Positions 10,226-21,434 of a DNA stretch of 64,000 nt are shown piece by piece. Every line of letters starts with the position of its first letter. The stretch's first letter is position 1. The DNA is from Vigna angularis. Lineage: Eukaryota; Streptophyta; Magnoliopsida; Fabales; Fabaceae. The position numbers were made by a program, and so were the translations under genes. A model generated the notes under the pieces. It worked only from the letters and a program-made list of their open reading frames with translations. It ran no database searches and was not told where the DNA came from. The stretch is from the NCBI RefSeq assembly GCF_016808095.1, contig NC_068975.1:6687501-6751500 (forward strand), read 5' to 3'.

Positions 10226-11665
10226 TGTTGATAGGGGGAGCACTGTGATAGCTGAACCCAATCCCTGTGATATTTGTTTTTGATGATGACAACACATTGA
10301 TAATAAAATCACATGTGTGTGTACTGTGTTATATGTGTTTATGCTTATTGTGAAATATGCATATATTGTGATTGTCACATTTGACATATTGTGTTGATTG
10401 ATGCATATTGTTGTTTGTAAAGTGATCATATCTGTGTATTCACAATATATGTTTTGGAAATAGAAAACCCACATGCACAAAAACATATCTACATTACTTA
10501 ATCGATTAAAGTTTTGTGATAATCAATTAAGGTCATCAGACAGCTTGAGTTTTAAATTGTGGCAAAACAACAAGTTTTGAATCGATTACGTTAGTTGGTA
10601 AATCGATTAAAACTCATGTGTTTGCACATATCATTTTCAAATATGCTTTGATGAATTTTGGAAAAGAAAGTTTTCAAAAATCTGCTAAGTGTTGAAACTT
10701 AATCGATTACATGGATTGTGTATTCAATTAAGTTTGTTAAGATTTGAAAACTGACTTATGCTTGTCTAACTGCTATAAAGGTCATATTTTTAAATATGTT
10801 TAACTAAGCATTTAATGAGAATCGATTGTATTAATTGCATATTCAATTAAGGAGCCAAGTTGATTGTAATTCTGTTACACTTGTGTAAAGTAACCGATTA
10901 CATAAGTTGGCGAATCGATTAAATTGCGTCAGGATTGACTTAAACTATATATTGACGCATTGATTGAATTTCTATAAGACAATTGAGATTTACATTTTTA
11001 TCGTTTGATAAGTTTTATAGAGGTGATCAAAAGCTCCAAGAAACAAGAACTTGAAGTGGTTTACTATTCTTGAAGATTTCTTGAGAGGCAAACTTGACTA
11101 GATTAAAGGAGGTTGATCGTTCTGCACAACTGAGGTGCTTGTTGTTTGATCAGGAGAAGAAGATTCACAATCTTTGATTTGTGGTTCCTAGTGCGTGCAA
11201 CCAAGAAGAAGAACGTGGTGTTCTTGGGAGTTTGAGAGGGTTCTCAAAGGGGTGACTATAGGAGAGGATTGTTCTTACTGCAGGTTTTTGTATTAGTTAT
11301 ATTAGATTAGTGAGTTAGAAAGGTTGTTTACATTTTGACAGGTTGGTCACTGTAAAGACCTTGTTGTAAAAACTCATATCTCTATGGTGCAATGGGCTTT
11401 CAATCTCGGGTTGATTGGAAGGAAACTGGAACTAGTATGAAATCAGAGTTTGATTTTTCTTCTCCCTATCTCTCTGCATTAATCGATTACATACTGTCAT
11501 TAATTGATTAAGCATATTGTTACATTGCATGCATATTACTTATTGTCCAAGAAATGTTTAAAGAATCATATCATTTGCGAAAAAGATTTGAAAAACATTA
11601 ATTTTGATAAAAACACCAATTCACCCCGTCTTGGTGATGAGAAACAAAGCTCATTAATTCTAACA
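10226..11665 (+). repeat. 3' LTR of the copia element
   Basis: It begins TGTTGATAGGGGGAGCAC after the polypurine tract and ends CATTAATTCTAACA, giving about 1440 bp. The last 600 bp align with the truncated 5' LTR. A string of AATCGATTA/ATTAATCGATT motifs runs through it. The 5-bp target duplication cannot be checked because the outer end of the 5' LTR is gone. Confidence 0.85.
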
Positions 11666-12254
11666 ACAACAAAAGTTTTATCTTGAAATTGACCACATAG
11701 ATCACACCAAAAAACATCATTTTGTTCCTTCTGTCATTGGACTTTGAATCTAGAGTGTCACTCTTCTCTGTATCAAAAATCTCCCTCTGAGTCTGCACCT
11801 CCATCACTCTTCTCATTCAGTAAGCCAGAATTGGCATATTCAAAAGCCACATATATGAAAAATGCAATTGGAGCACGAAAAAGAAGAATGTTGTAAGCCA
11901 ACTAAAGCGATCAAAAGAGCCAATTCGGTAATTTTTATAAAACATTGCAATCTTTTCATAAATATCAAGGTAAATGAAATGCTTGATTCCATTTAATCTG
12001 GTGCTCTCTATGATATTCATGGTTGGTTAAATTGCTGAGAAAAATTAACCAAAGATACTAAGTGTACAATTATTTACTTTGCTCTATAAACTATACTAGC
12101 AAAAAGTAAAAAGAGCAATAGTAAGTGGCTTGTAAAATGAAAAATACCAAGAAAAAGTGCTTCTGAATCATAAAGAATTCCCTAATATGAAGGCATTAGA
12201 AAGAGAACTTACCCAAAAGATTGACAGTTGCAAATGTGAATAAATACTCCATCC
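11666..12254. other. Unassigned region with small minus-strand frames
   Basis: The minus strand has two short frames (12020-11817 and 11816-11598). The first, MNIIESTRLNGIKHFIYLD onward, is hydrophobic in its second half and follows a TTTTTCTCAG splice-acceptor-like site near 12040. They could be remnants of an exon of a membrane protein or of the gene to which the downstream NLR-like piece belonged. I do not recognise the product. Confidence 0.25.
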
Positions 12255-13560
12255 TTTCACAGAGTTATGAAAGACACTACACAATAAACTAATTTTTGTA
12301 ACTGAGGGCAATTCTCAAGCTTTAAAACTTCAAGCTTTTCAGAGTACGGTTGTACCTAAGGGTGTTCTAAGCCCACCAACTCTAACTCTTTTAGATCTAT
12401 TAAGAGTAATTGTTTCAATCCCGCAAGTCCTCTGTCGTGAACTTGATGTGTTTGAGAGGGAAATATCTCTCACAAACCAAAGTAGTTTTGTATCATAAGA
12501 CCGAATAAATTGGGTAGCTTGTGAAAGAAGTCAAAAGGCAAACTATCTTTCTCATTTTCATCACCTCAAAGCACAACGAAAGATAAGTTATATTGCAAAG
12601 AATGTCTTGTGGCAACTCTACTTCTCTAAATAACATAATGTTTTCTTCATTGAGTGCCAAAGCCTTTATTTTGGTAGAAATCTAACAATTGAGGACAAAC
12701 AAATTCAAAAGAAAAAGTGTAAGTGTTGTTTGTTAGAAGCATTAAAAGGTAAATAGAAAGAAAAGGAAACTAAAAAGAGTGTAAATGTCAATGCTTCGTT
12801 ACCTTTTCAACTGAAAACATAGGTTGTTACAGTGGGCTAACTTGAGCCTGTATAGGTCCTTTCTGATTTTCATCAAAGTCTAATGTGAATAGCTTCAATT
12901 TAGGACAATAACACACAAATAAGATTTCTAATAACAGACAATCCAGATCATGCTTTCCAGGATAAAAGCAACTCAAGAGTGGCATGTTTCCAAGACATAG
13001 ACTCGACAAACAAGGGAGTTCAAACATTATTTTGGTTCCATGTTCCATTCCATCCTCCTTTTCCACTATTTTTCTACCAGTTTTCCACACTCGTTTATAT
13101 GAAGTGTCTCAAGCTTCCTGAGATTTCTTGCTAGGGATGAAGAGAACAATGTTATCAAACTTTCACAACCATTAACAGCCACTTGCAAATTATGAAAGCT
13201 GATAATTCCTGTTGAGTTTTCCTTCCATACATGTTTGGAATTTGACAAGTTTTTTAAAGTAAAATTTTTCAAACCAAAAACTACTCCCTTCGTCTTGACC
13301 TCACTCTCATCAATGTCGAATATTATTTTCATTACATCGGATTTTTTCACATTCAATTCTTCTAAGTTCTTCAAGTAAGGAAGTACATGAGATAGAATTA
13401 AAATAGTTTTATTGCGTGCTGCATCAAATTCCAATTTCTTCAAGAATCACACGCTTTGAATATTCCATAAATTCCTTCCAAGTCAAGAAACTCAACGTCA
13501 GAGTAATGGACAAGTTTCATAATTGAGACTTCAATTTTCTTTTGATTGTCGAAAACTATC
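12255..13560 (-). pseudogene. LRR fragment of an NBS-LRR (CNL, RPS2-like) resistance gene
   Basis: On the minus strand the translation contains legume CNL leucine-rich-repeat blocks: ILSHVLPYLKNLEELNVKK, LKNFTLKNLSNSKHVWKEN, IISFHNLQVAVNGCESL, SSSLARNLRKLETLHI, then LPCLSSLCLGNMPLLSCFY and CPKLKLFTLDFDE. Further down, the frame LPFDFFHKLPNLFGLMIQN and QVHDRGLAGLKQLLLIDLK is readable with in-frame stops near 12460 and 12365. The two best open pieces (13443-13066 and 13090-12827) overlap in different frames, so there is also a frameshift. No NB-ARC or coiled-coil part is in the window. Such LRRs detect pathogen effectors in intact proteins; this copy is a broken fragment. Confidence 0.8.
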
Positions 13561-14900
13561 TATGTGCATCATTAATTGAGATAGATGACATTTTTTTTTT
13601 CTGATTACATTACTGTTATGTGAACAATACAGCAGAACTCACAAATCCTAAAACCTTATGCCAACTAGGAATAATAATGGAGCTGGGAATGCATGTATTT
13701 AATGGAAAGAATTACATTAATTCTGTCTAATAAACATTGAAACTATATTGAGTAAAAAATGTTTATTAGACATTTGAAAGTAATGCATGTTTTAGTTTTC
13801 CTTCTTTTTTTTTGTTATCTTAAATAGATCTTCATTTATAATAAAATATTAATCTCCTTACAAGCCTTTCATCTTTTCAGTCAACTTCTATTTCAATCTT
13901 TTAAACTTTTTGAAGATTTTAATTAGGAAAAGTTGTCATAACTATGATCCAACTGAGACAAGTTCATTTTTTAAAGCCTACTAAAACAATCATTACAATT
14001 ATGGTGACAATGGTGTGTATTCTACATGAAGAAGAGCAAATTGCAAACAGACCACAACAACCAAAGCACATGAATAAACTCCACTTCCGAATAACAACCA
14101 ATGATCCAGAAGAAACATACTTTATGCAATTTATCTTGAAAGAAAAGATTATAAAAAATGTTAGGAGAATGTGAAAGAAACGAGTACCTTCTTTTGCACA
14201 ATGGAGGATCATACTCTATCAGACACAAAAAAACCTGAGAAAAGAAACAACATTGTGCATATAACTTAATAATCTATTTAATTAAAGCGAAATAAAAAAT
14301 GCTTTATGTGAAATGGCCAAATTAACAAAACAACAGGTCATAGTCAAGCTCTAATAGGAAAATTGAAAGTGCATATACATATAAAGCAAGAGAAAGGTAG
14401 AACAACTGTAAGAGATTCATAAACTTCAAAACAGTGAAAGATAAAATATACAAAATCTCTGGATCCAACCCTATTTTATATCCACATTTGTAAAACTAAT
14501 TTCACAAAGTTCCAATAGGGATTAGGTTCCCTAATTTCTAGGGTTTTCAGAATAGTGTAACGGGATGGAAAATGGAGTTCAAACGAGAGGCGAAGCAATT
14601 AGGGAATCCATAAGAAGAGAACTTACCGGTGAGGGACCAACGACGAAGGATACTGTCGCACACTCCCTAACGAATCGTGAAAATGAGTGCAAGTCGAGAA
14701 CTGCAGTGGAGAGGAGACTATTGTGAACTGTGAACACGTGCAAGATGGAAACTGGACATTTGGGTTATAGAAGCTGTGAGGACAGTGAAGACAGTGAATA
14801 ACAAAATGGAAAATGGAGAAAAAAAGAGGAAAGTGAGGTAACAAGAAGGATTCGAAGATTTATTAAAAGAAATAATTGAAAGGACCTGAGGGAAACCGCT
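13561..14900 (-). other. Non-coding region with exon-like pieces, minus strand
   Basis: No convincing coding gene. On the minus strand a pyrimidine-rich stretch (14850-14640) ends CTCACCG followed by GTAAGTTCTC at about 14626, and a second piece at about 14232-14187 is bounded by TTTTCTCAG and by AAGAAG-GTACTC. These resemble a 5' untranslated exon and a small internal exon of a gene whose body may have been the NLR-like fragment downstream or something lost. This is splice-signal reading only. Confidence 0.3.
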
Positions 14901-15349
14901 GGGAAGTACCTAGGTTTTCAAAACCCGAAACATAACCCCTCCTATAATATATTATAATATATTATTTTTGTAGTACGTAGGTGTGCTAGGATCCTTTTAT
15001 ATATATGCAAAACACTATTTTCATCAACTAACTTTCTTGTAGAAGCCTTTGAACACGTCTTCATGGAAAGGTCATGCTATATATGAGTTAAGAGTTTCTT
15101 GGCTTTGTAACTTCGGTCTAATAACACGTCTTAGAGAGTTCATTTAGTTTTCATGTATTGTGTCCATGGATGTAAAGTAAGACCTACAAGAGCTTTTAAG
15201 TGTCTTGTAACAGTCGACATGCACCTAGTAAATCAAATTTTGTCTAAACTTAAGATCTCTGTCTTGAGATTTCATATGATGGTATGAATTTTTGTCTTTT
15301 GCTTAATATAAAGTAACTTCAGTAAATATTCAAAATTTGATATTTTTTA
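14901..15349. other. AT-rich intergenic DNA
   Basis: I see no coding potential and no repeat structure beyond a short TATAATATATTATAATATATT run near 14943. Confidence 0.5.
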
Positions 15350-15726
15350 GGGATAAATATATTTTTGATCTCTTAACTTTTAGTGAAAAATTGGAATTGA
15401 TCCCTCTTCAAAACTTTTGAACTAATTTAGTCCCCCAACTTTAGAAATGTGTGAATTTAGTCATTTTAACTAAATTTTGTTAATTTTATTTGATGTTTAA
15501 ATGCCTTTCTCAGTTAATATTAAAGCAAAAATATGTCAAACGGTGTAAACAATTCAAATGCTATCATGAAACGCACTTGAATAATCAAATAAACCTAACA
15601 AAATTTAGTTAAAAGGACTAAATTCATACATTTCTAAAGTTTGGGGACTAAATTAGGCCAAAGTTTTGAAAAGGGACTAATTTCAATTTTCACTGCGAAG
15701 TTAAGGGATTAAAAACATATTTAACC
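15350..15726. mobile_element. Foldback MITE (Mutator-like type)
   Basis: About 377 bp with long imperfect terminal inverted repeats: the left arm GGGATAAATATATTTTTGAT pairs with the right arm ending TTAAAAACATATTTAACC, and inner blocks TTTAGTCATTTTAACTAAAT and AGTTAAAAGGACTAAAT also pair. T-rich flanks suggest, but do not prove, an 8-9 bp target duplication. Similar GGTTAAATATG-ended elements are common in legumes. Confidence 0.65.
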
Positions 15727-16191
15727 ATTTTTTTTATTATCAAAATCATGAATGACTGAGAAAAGATCCTAAAAAACTTGGATGTTATCATGACCCAATT
15801 GTTAATGTTAACAAATTGTCCCTTTTTTTATTATCAAATAAAATCAATTTATGAAGAAGGAAACACGTAATATGATATAGATACAATAATTTTAGATACT
15901 TTTATTTTTATTTTTTTAAAATACGCTAGAGCTTTACAAGAGAGATTGGAGAATAGATTATTTTCATTAGTTTTTGATAAAATATAGTTTTTCATGCTAA
16001 GCACATCTTTCTATTTTAGTTGTTTGAAAATGATAAATAAAAATAATATATAAGATCAAAATATCAGGGTTAACTTTTAAGCATGTGAAAAATGAGATAA
16101 TCATAAAATAAACAAGATTTTATAGAGCTTTAACATTTGTATATACAAACACTAGACATTATGTCAGAACATAACATAGTGAAAGAGTATA
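15727..16191. other. AT-rich intergenic DNA
   Basis: Nothing recognised. It ends at the CACTA terminus, with ATA directly before CACTAG. Confidence 0.5.
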
Positions 16192-16729
16192 CACTAGTGC
16201 AGTTAGGGGAAACGATAGTGATTATTTTTGCCAATAGACAGTGGTTCCCGAACCGAGGCATATTAAGGCGAGGCATATTAAGGCGAGGCAAAAAGGGGTA
16301 GACTTTTTTCCTCGGTTCTGAACCGAGGCATAAAAGTGTAGGATTTTGCCTCAGTTCGTAGCGAACCGAAGCAGTATGCATTTTGATTTTTTTATTCGCA
16401 GGGCTTTATGCCTCGATTCCCCCTGAACCGAGGTCGTATGGTCGCCTCTACTACCTCGATTGGGACCTTAATTAAGGTAGTAGGGTCTTTTCTTATTTTT
16501 TATTTTTGCTTCTTTCGTCAGCCTTTATGCCTCGGTTGGGGCCTGAACCGATGCTATAGGGGGGTTTTCTGCCTCGGTTATGGTCACAACCGAGGCATAT
16601 TTCCCTTTTTATTAAAGAACAGGTCTGTTTCTGCAACATTCCCAACTGCAGAAACAGACCTACATATAATTTCACAGCCAGAACAGTTCAGAACAATCCA
16701 AAAACATATATTTTGAGTAGAAATTATAT

Positions 16730-17483
16730 GGCTTAATTACCTACTTAGTCCCCATGTTCGGAGGTAATTTGCTGTTTAGTACCCGGTTTTAAAAATGTAG
16801 GCATTTGATACCTATGTTTTGAAATTTGTATCAATTGAATCCTACCCACTTAACGCCGTTATAAATCTAACGTTTTTCTGACTGTGTATGTGATTTATGG
16901 ACGAGCGGTTATGGACGAGTGTTCGCTTCGTTGGACGAGCGTCCTCTTCTGTCTGACTGGGCGTTCGCTTCGTTGGACGAGCGTCCTCTTCTGCCTGACT
17001 GGGCGTTCGCTTCGCTGGACGAGCGTCCTCTTCTGCCTGATTGGGCGTTCGCTTCGCTGGACGAGCGTCCTCTTCTGCGTGACTGGGCGTTCGCTTTGCT
17101 GGACGAGCGTCCTCTTCTGCGTGACTAGGCGTTCGCTTCGCTGGACGAGCGTCCTCTTCTGCCTGACTGGGCGTTCGCTTCGCTGGACGAGCGTCCTCTT
17201 CTGCGTGACTGGGCGTTCGCTTCGCGGGACGAGCGTCCACTGAACGTACTTGCGTCCATAGGGCGAGCGTTATCAAACGCTCATCCACAAACGCTCGTCC
17301 ACAAACGCTCGTCCACAAATCACATACACAGTCAGAAAAATGTTAGATTTATAACGGCGTTAAGTGGGTAGGATTCAATTGATACAAATTTCAAAACATA
17401 GGTATCAAATGCCTACATTTTTAAAACCGGGTACTAAACAGCAAATTACCTCCGAACATGGGGACTAAGTAGGTAATTAAGCC
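16730..17483. mobile_element. Foldback Mutator-like element with internal 42-bp array
   Basis: 754 bp flanked by a perfect 9-bp duplication AAATTATAT (16721-16729 and 17484-17492). Terminal inverted repeats of about 165 bp start GGCTTAATTACCTACTTAG and are almost identical between arms. The 9-bp duplication with long inverted repeats is typical of Mutator-like elements. The core is not a transposase but a tandem array. Confidence 0.9.
16912..17240. repeat. 42-bp tandem array inside the foldback element
   Basis: The unit contains GGACGAGCGTCCTCTTCTG followed by a YTGACTGGGCGTTCGCTT core and recurs every 42 bp (TTGGACGA at 16931 and 16973, then onward), about 7.5 copies with few differences. 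GGACGAGCGTCC is itself an imperfect palindrome. Because 42 equals 14 codons, four overlapping frames on both strands stay open; they are repeat artefacts. A shorter CAAACGCTCGTCCA triplet follows at 17273-17312. Confidence 0.9.
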
Positions 17484-17820
17484 AAATTATATTAAAACAT
17501 AAATACATTCAATGTAATCATAAATCAGCTTCTTAGAAGCATAAATCAATCCAATGTAATCATAAATCAACTTTGAAGCATAAATCAATCCATTGTACAA
17601 AGTTAAACAAATAATAATGTACAAAAGCATAAAACAACTTAGAAGCATAAACTTAGAACTTACTATATCCTAATATCTACTACATACTATTATATAGTTG
17701 AATTACATATTTAGGTAGTGTTTTCCTTACGAGTTTAAGTGACTTCTCTAGAATTGGAGTAGTCATATTGAATCTCTGCATAAAACACAATGATTTCAAT
17801 TAGTGTATATGAAATTTAAA

Positions 17821-18156
17821 GGTTTAATAGGTTCGGAAGTCCCTATATTTGTGGGTTCGTTTCAATTGGGTCCTTCAATTTTGGAAGTGATCAATTGGGT
17901 CCCCACTACCGGCCTAATTTAATATTTTTAATAATTTCTAATTATATTTTCATTTATTAATATATTTAACAATTAAAAATGTTAAAAATTCATCTATACA
18001 GCTTAAACGGTGCTACCTGGATGCCATTTATATTTAACGAAAATGCTATTATTGAATCAAATTGACCAAATTAGGGACCCAATTGATCACTTCCAAAATT
18101 AGAGGACCCAATTGAAACAAACCCGCAAATATAGGGACCTCCGAACCTATTAAACC
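17821..18156. mobile_element. Foldback MITE, GGTTTAATAGG family
   Basis: 336 bp flanked by a perfect 9-bp duplication AAATTTAAA (17812-17820 and 18157-18165). The inverted arms start GGTTTAATAGGTTCGGA and extend more than 80 bp. A truncated relative lies at 27251-27616. No coding capacity. Confidence 0.9.
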
Positions 18157-18169
18157 AAATTTAAACTAT

Positions 18170-20215
18170 AGAGAAAATAAAATTCAAACCTAAATATTAC
18201 CAATTCCCATCCACTGGTGTAATGTGCACAAATAGTGGTCATCATCCAATACATGACGTAGTAACCACACTCATATGACCCAGTTTGTCTATTACACTAT
18301 AATATGTCATCAATTATAAAATTTTAAGTAACATCATTGGAATGGTACAAAATGTAACAAAGTATGGACTAAAATACCAAACATTAAGGTTCACCCATCA
18401 AAGCTTTTTAGTTGTAGTAGTAGATCTCCTAGACAACATCATATGTGTTGCAAGGGAAGTATTAAAAAAAATTGCTTTAGCATACATTTATATAATAAGG
18501 AAAGTTGAAACATTGAGGTTCTTACCAATCTACTACATGTCTAAGAGGGTTGGGAGGAGACTTGTGCAATGAACAAAACCAGACAGTAATGTTCTCCGGT
18601 ATGGAGATCACAAGTAGCTGTTGTTAAGATGTCAGCAAGTATACCAAATCGTATCAAGTAATAATAAATAATAAGACCAAGTATTGTTTCCCAAGAGACT
18701 CACGACACTAGACAGTCATGTAATTACTTAACTAATTAAGACTTTGAAGAACAATTTAGGGTTTTTGAATGCAAAAACAAGAAAGTAAATATGAATGCAC
18801 TTTTGATCAAGTAAAGAAAAACACAAAGGTAAATGAATGATATTGAAATTGTCAGATGAATATGTTGTTGGGGTTTAGATTTCACCTAGTTTACTCTCAT
18901 GCATATAGAAATTTGTCTCCTTCATTCAATTGTTAGCGTCACTTTCTAAAGTACTTAAAACTTGATCCCTCGGCGAAGAAAGCCTATCCTTAATTACTAG
19001 ACCATAATCCCTTGCATCCCTAATAATTAATTCTGCATTACGATTAGAAGCTTAAGACAACCAATCCTCCTATCCTCATCCCTAGACAATATCGCTCTTG
19101 GGAGAAATTCTCTAGAATGTGGTTTCTAGGTATTTCCCAATAACAAAGAAGACCATTAAATCATGTCATGAACGATCAAAACATAACCATAGAGCAAAGG
19201 ACAAAATCCCTAACAATTGATGAAAGAAGCATATATAATTAAAATCAATTCAAATACATGAGAGTTCACAAGGTTACATCATCCCCCAACAACAAATTGA
19301 ATTTAGTTCCCCCTTGTCATGGGGAAACTAGATGAACAATGGAATGAGAATGAAAGATAAACCCTAAAAACTGAAGAGGAGAGCTTCCGCATCCACTTAT
19401 GCCTCTAGAGAGTTGGAGAAAATCTGAATTTTTGTTAATTTTGTCAAAAGATACTCTCTCTAGGTTGAGCAAATCCTTAAATAGGGTTGAATTGGATCAT
19501 GGCCAACGTTGACACCGCTTAGTGCCCCTACTTAGGGCGCCCTAACGAGCTTGCGAAGGAGTGGCGCTCAGCGTCCCTTGGATGGTGCCCAAGCGTGAGA
19601 CGTTACAAGAAGATTGGCGCTCAGCGCCCCAAAAATGGCGCCCAGGTGTGACTGCGAAGTTCCAACGCTGAGGGTCCACAAAAGGGCGCCCAAGCGTGAG
19701 TGCGACCTTCTGCAGGCTTTTCTTCTGGTGCTCTTTCTGTCCTTTATGAGTTTCAACTTCTTGACAACTTAAATCCTCTTCCAATTCAGCTCAATTCCTA
19801 CAAAATCAAGGGAATTTAGTGATAAAATCTTCAAGTATAACCTCAACTCTCTTATTTACCAAAACAAGCTAAAACCATGAGAACAAGCAAGTTTCTAAGT
19901 CAAAAAGGGTTCATTTGTTATCAAAATTTACTCTCAAATAATGGTGAAATCAACCGTTATCAACTGCCAATGACGCCTGAAATTGGTAATAACTTAATTG
20001 TCATATACCAAAATTAATAAATGAAACTTTAAAGTTAACAAACTTCACTTACCCAATTATATAAGGGAGAAAATATATGTCCTTCCCCATTGCAAAGTAG
20101 GCAGTGATGTATGCTTGGATATCATCAAATTTATTTCTTTCATGAATCATATAGGAGTCAATGAACCCATATACATCACTGAACCCCTTCTTCTTACTAA
20201 CATCTGACATATACC
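18170..20215 (-). pseudogene. Ulp1-like (C48) protease remnant of the reverse CACTA
   Basis: In reverse complement, 20215-19963 and 18621-18170 correspond to the last exons of the CACTA second gene at 51718-52430. Upstream of the solo LTR the exon encodes the block around the catalytic His; the His-Trp codons read CAT TGG here, whereas the longer sibling has CAT TGA. The exons are interrupted by the solo LTR at 18622-19962. The open frame at 18342-18572 on the plus strand is antisense to this region and not a gene. Confidence 0.65.
18622..19962 (-). mobile_element. Solo LTR inside the reverse CACTA
   Basis: 1341 bp in reverse orientation: the plus strand begins TGTTAAGATGTCAGC and ends AACCGTTATCA, matching the LTR family of 36937-44309 inverted. 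Flanks GCTGT (18617-18621) and ACTGC (19963-19967) are the two copies of a duplicated GCTGC, each with one transition, judged from the uninterrupted sibling at 51960-51980. The flanking divergence and the LTR's own divergence point to an older insertion than the copy at 36937. Confidence 0.85.
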
Positions 20216-20718
20216 TGAAATGAATAAAATGATCTAATATAACTAACTTGATAAAAATAATTTATATAAAAAAGTTCTCATAAACTTACATCATCCATAG
20301 CTGAATGAGTGTTAACAAGCTCGTCTAACGCATCAAGAGGGTCGTCCTCAAATAAATGGGTATTCTTCGGTGTAGGACTTCCCTCTTGACTTGTGAGCTG
20401 TTACATGAAAAAATGGTTATGTAAGATTTAATTTGTAACATTTATTATACAAGAAAAGAAATTATAATAACAAGATCAAAACAATATATAAGAGTAAAAA
20501 CATGATAAGAAGAAAATCATGATAGATTGGAGAGAAAACTTATGCAAATAATATAAGATTAGAGAAACATGTAAGACAAAATTACACCTAATGAATTTAA
20601 TGTAAAAAAAAAAAAAAGGAGATGCATTTTATATACCTTAATGAGTTAAAAAGTATGCATGTAGTCTATTATAAATTAGAATTTATCTTTTTTTCCCTTT
20701 ATCATAAGAAAAATATAT
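20216..20718. other. CACTA remnant and AT-rich DNA
   Basis: The first 190 bp still match, in reverse, the intron and exon joining the DUF8039-like and Ulp1-like regions of the CACTA element. The remainder is AT-rich with a 14-A run at about 20607 and no gene. Confidence 0.5.
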
Positions 20719-20726
20719 GGTGCATC

Positions 20727-21422
20727 TAGAGCCGTCAAAATGGGTAACCCAGTCCGACTCATCACAGGTTGGTCACTTAGTGAGCCACCCCAACCTAGCT
20801 CACTTATTAGTGAGTTGACAAAATTCGAACCCGGCTCGACCACCACAGGTTCCTAGGTTAAACGGGTTGGCTCACTGGCTCATTTAATTATAAGATTTTT
20901 TAAAATAAAAAATTACAATTTATTTAATTCAAATCTAAATAAACGTCGCACTAAAATGATGTTAAACTTCAAAGACAATTCAAAATAAAAAAAAAGTATC
21001 ATACAATCCAAGGGTAATCCCAAAATATGTACAAAAGACGAACAAATAAGTTTTTAATATTAATAATATTTGTATCACTTGTCCATTTATAATATTAGAG
21101 TCTTGAATAGATAAATATTTTTCTCTCTTGAAACATCTTATTTATCACCATCCACAATATAATAAAAAAAAATGCTAACTAATAATATTGAAACATAAAA
21201 TAATAAATAATTAAATTAAATTAGGTGGGTTGGTGAGCCAACCTGGCTCACCACGGGTTCAACCCAGTGAACCACGGGTTCAACCTGGTGAGTCGGGTTC
21301 TTAGTGAGCCAGGTTGAAAACTAGCCCGCATAAAAAAATTACAATTTATTGCAAACCCAACCCGGCTCAAACACATGGTGAGCTAGGTTGGCCCGCGGGT
21401 TACAACCATTTTGACAGCACTA
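20727..21422. mobile_element. hAT-like non-autonomous element
   Basis: 696 bp flanked by a perfect 8-bp duplication GGTGCATC (20719-20726 and 21423-21430). Short terminal inverted repeats TAGAGCCGTCAAAATGG and CCATTTTGACAGCACTA differ at two positions. The 8-bp duplication and TAG-type ends fit the hAT superfamily. The interior has repeated GGTTGGCTCAC / GTGAGCC motifs and no open frame. Confidence 0.88.
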
Positions 21423-21434
21423 GGTGCATCTTAA

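Larger units (their letters stand above)
4171..11665 (+). mobile_element. Decayed Ty1/copia retrotransposon (SIRE/Maximus type)
   Basis: Copia domain order is visible on the plus strand: protease remnant, integrase, reverse transcriptase, RNase H, between related LTR sequences (truncated 5' LTR ending 4810, 3' LTR 10226-11665). Integrase before RT identifies copia; the GGGGGAG-type 3' region, long LTR and the sequence after the 5' LTR suggest the SIRE/Maximus lineage (recognition). Gag is almost absent: about 80 codons separate the LTR from protease. The element is dead, with many stops and frameshifts, and is split by a solo LTR at 6368-7493. The 5' LTR lacks roughly its first 800 bp, where CACTA-related DNA is found. 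Confidence 0.88.
16192..20718 (-). mobile_element. Decayed CACTA element, reverse orientation
   Basis: It starts CACTAGTGCAGTTAGGGGAAA and reproduces, in reverse complement, the 3' part of the CACTA element at 36249-53444: subterminal CCTCGGTT/AACCGAGG repeats (16230-16620), the AGGTCTGTTTCTGC hairpin (about 16620-16665), the ATAAATCA-rich tail and the Ulp1-like exons. Homology stops near 20400. The transposase genes are absent and the other end is not found, so it is truncated. Three insertions lie inside it (16730-17483, 17821-18156, 18622-19962). Confidence 0.8.

Noticed and set aside
14623..14844. 73-codon minus frame with a hydrophobic start resembling a signal peptide
   Set aside because: Pyrimidine-rich leader-like DNA that runs into a splice donor; no recognisable protein.
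16912..17240. CRISPR-like regular array
   Set aside because: Units are continuous 42-bp repeats without unique spacers, in plant DNA.
16842..17318. 158-codon minus frame and plus frames with a 14-residue repeat
   Set aside because: Produced by a 42-bp tandem array whose length is a multiple of three inside a foldback element.
18342..18572. 76-codon plus frame, similar to the minus frame at 52023-52253
   Set aside because: Both are antisense to the Ulp1-like exons and are conserved only because the sense strand is related.
19542..19784. Minus frames of 80 and 62 codons
   Set aside because: Inside a solo LTR and not maintained in the other LTR copies.
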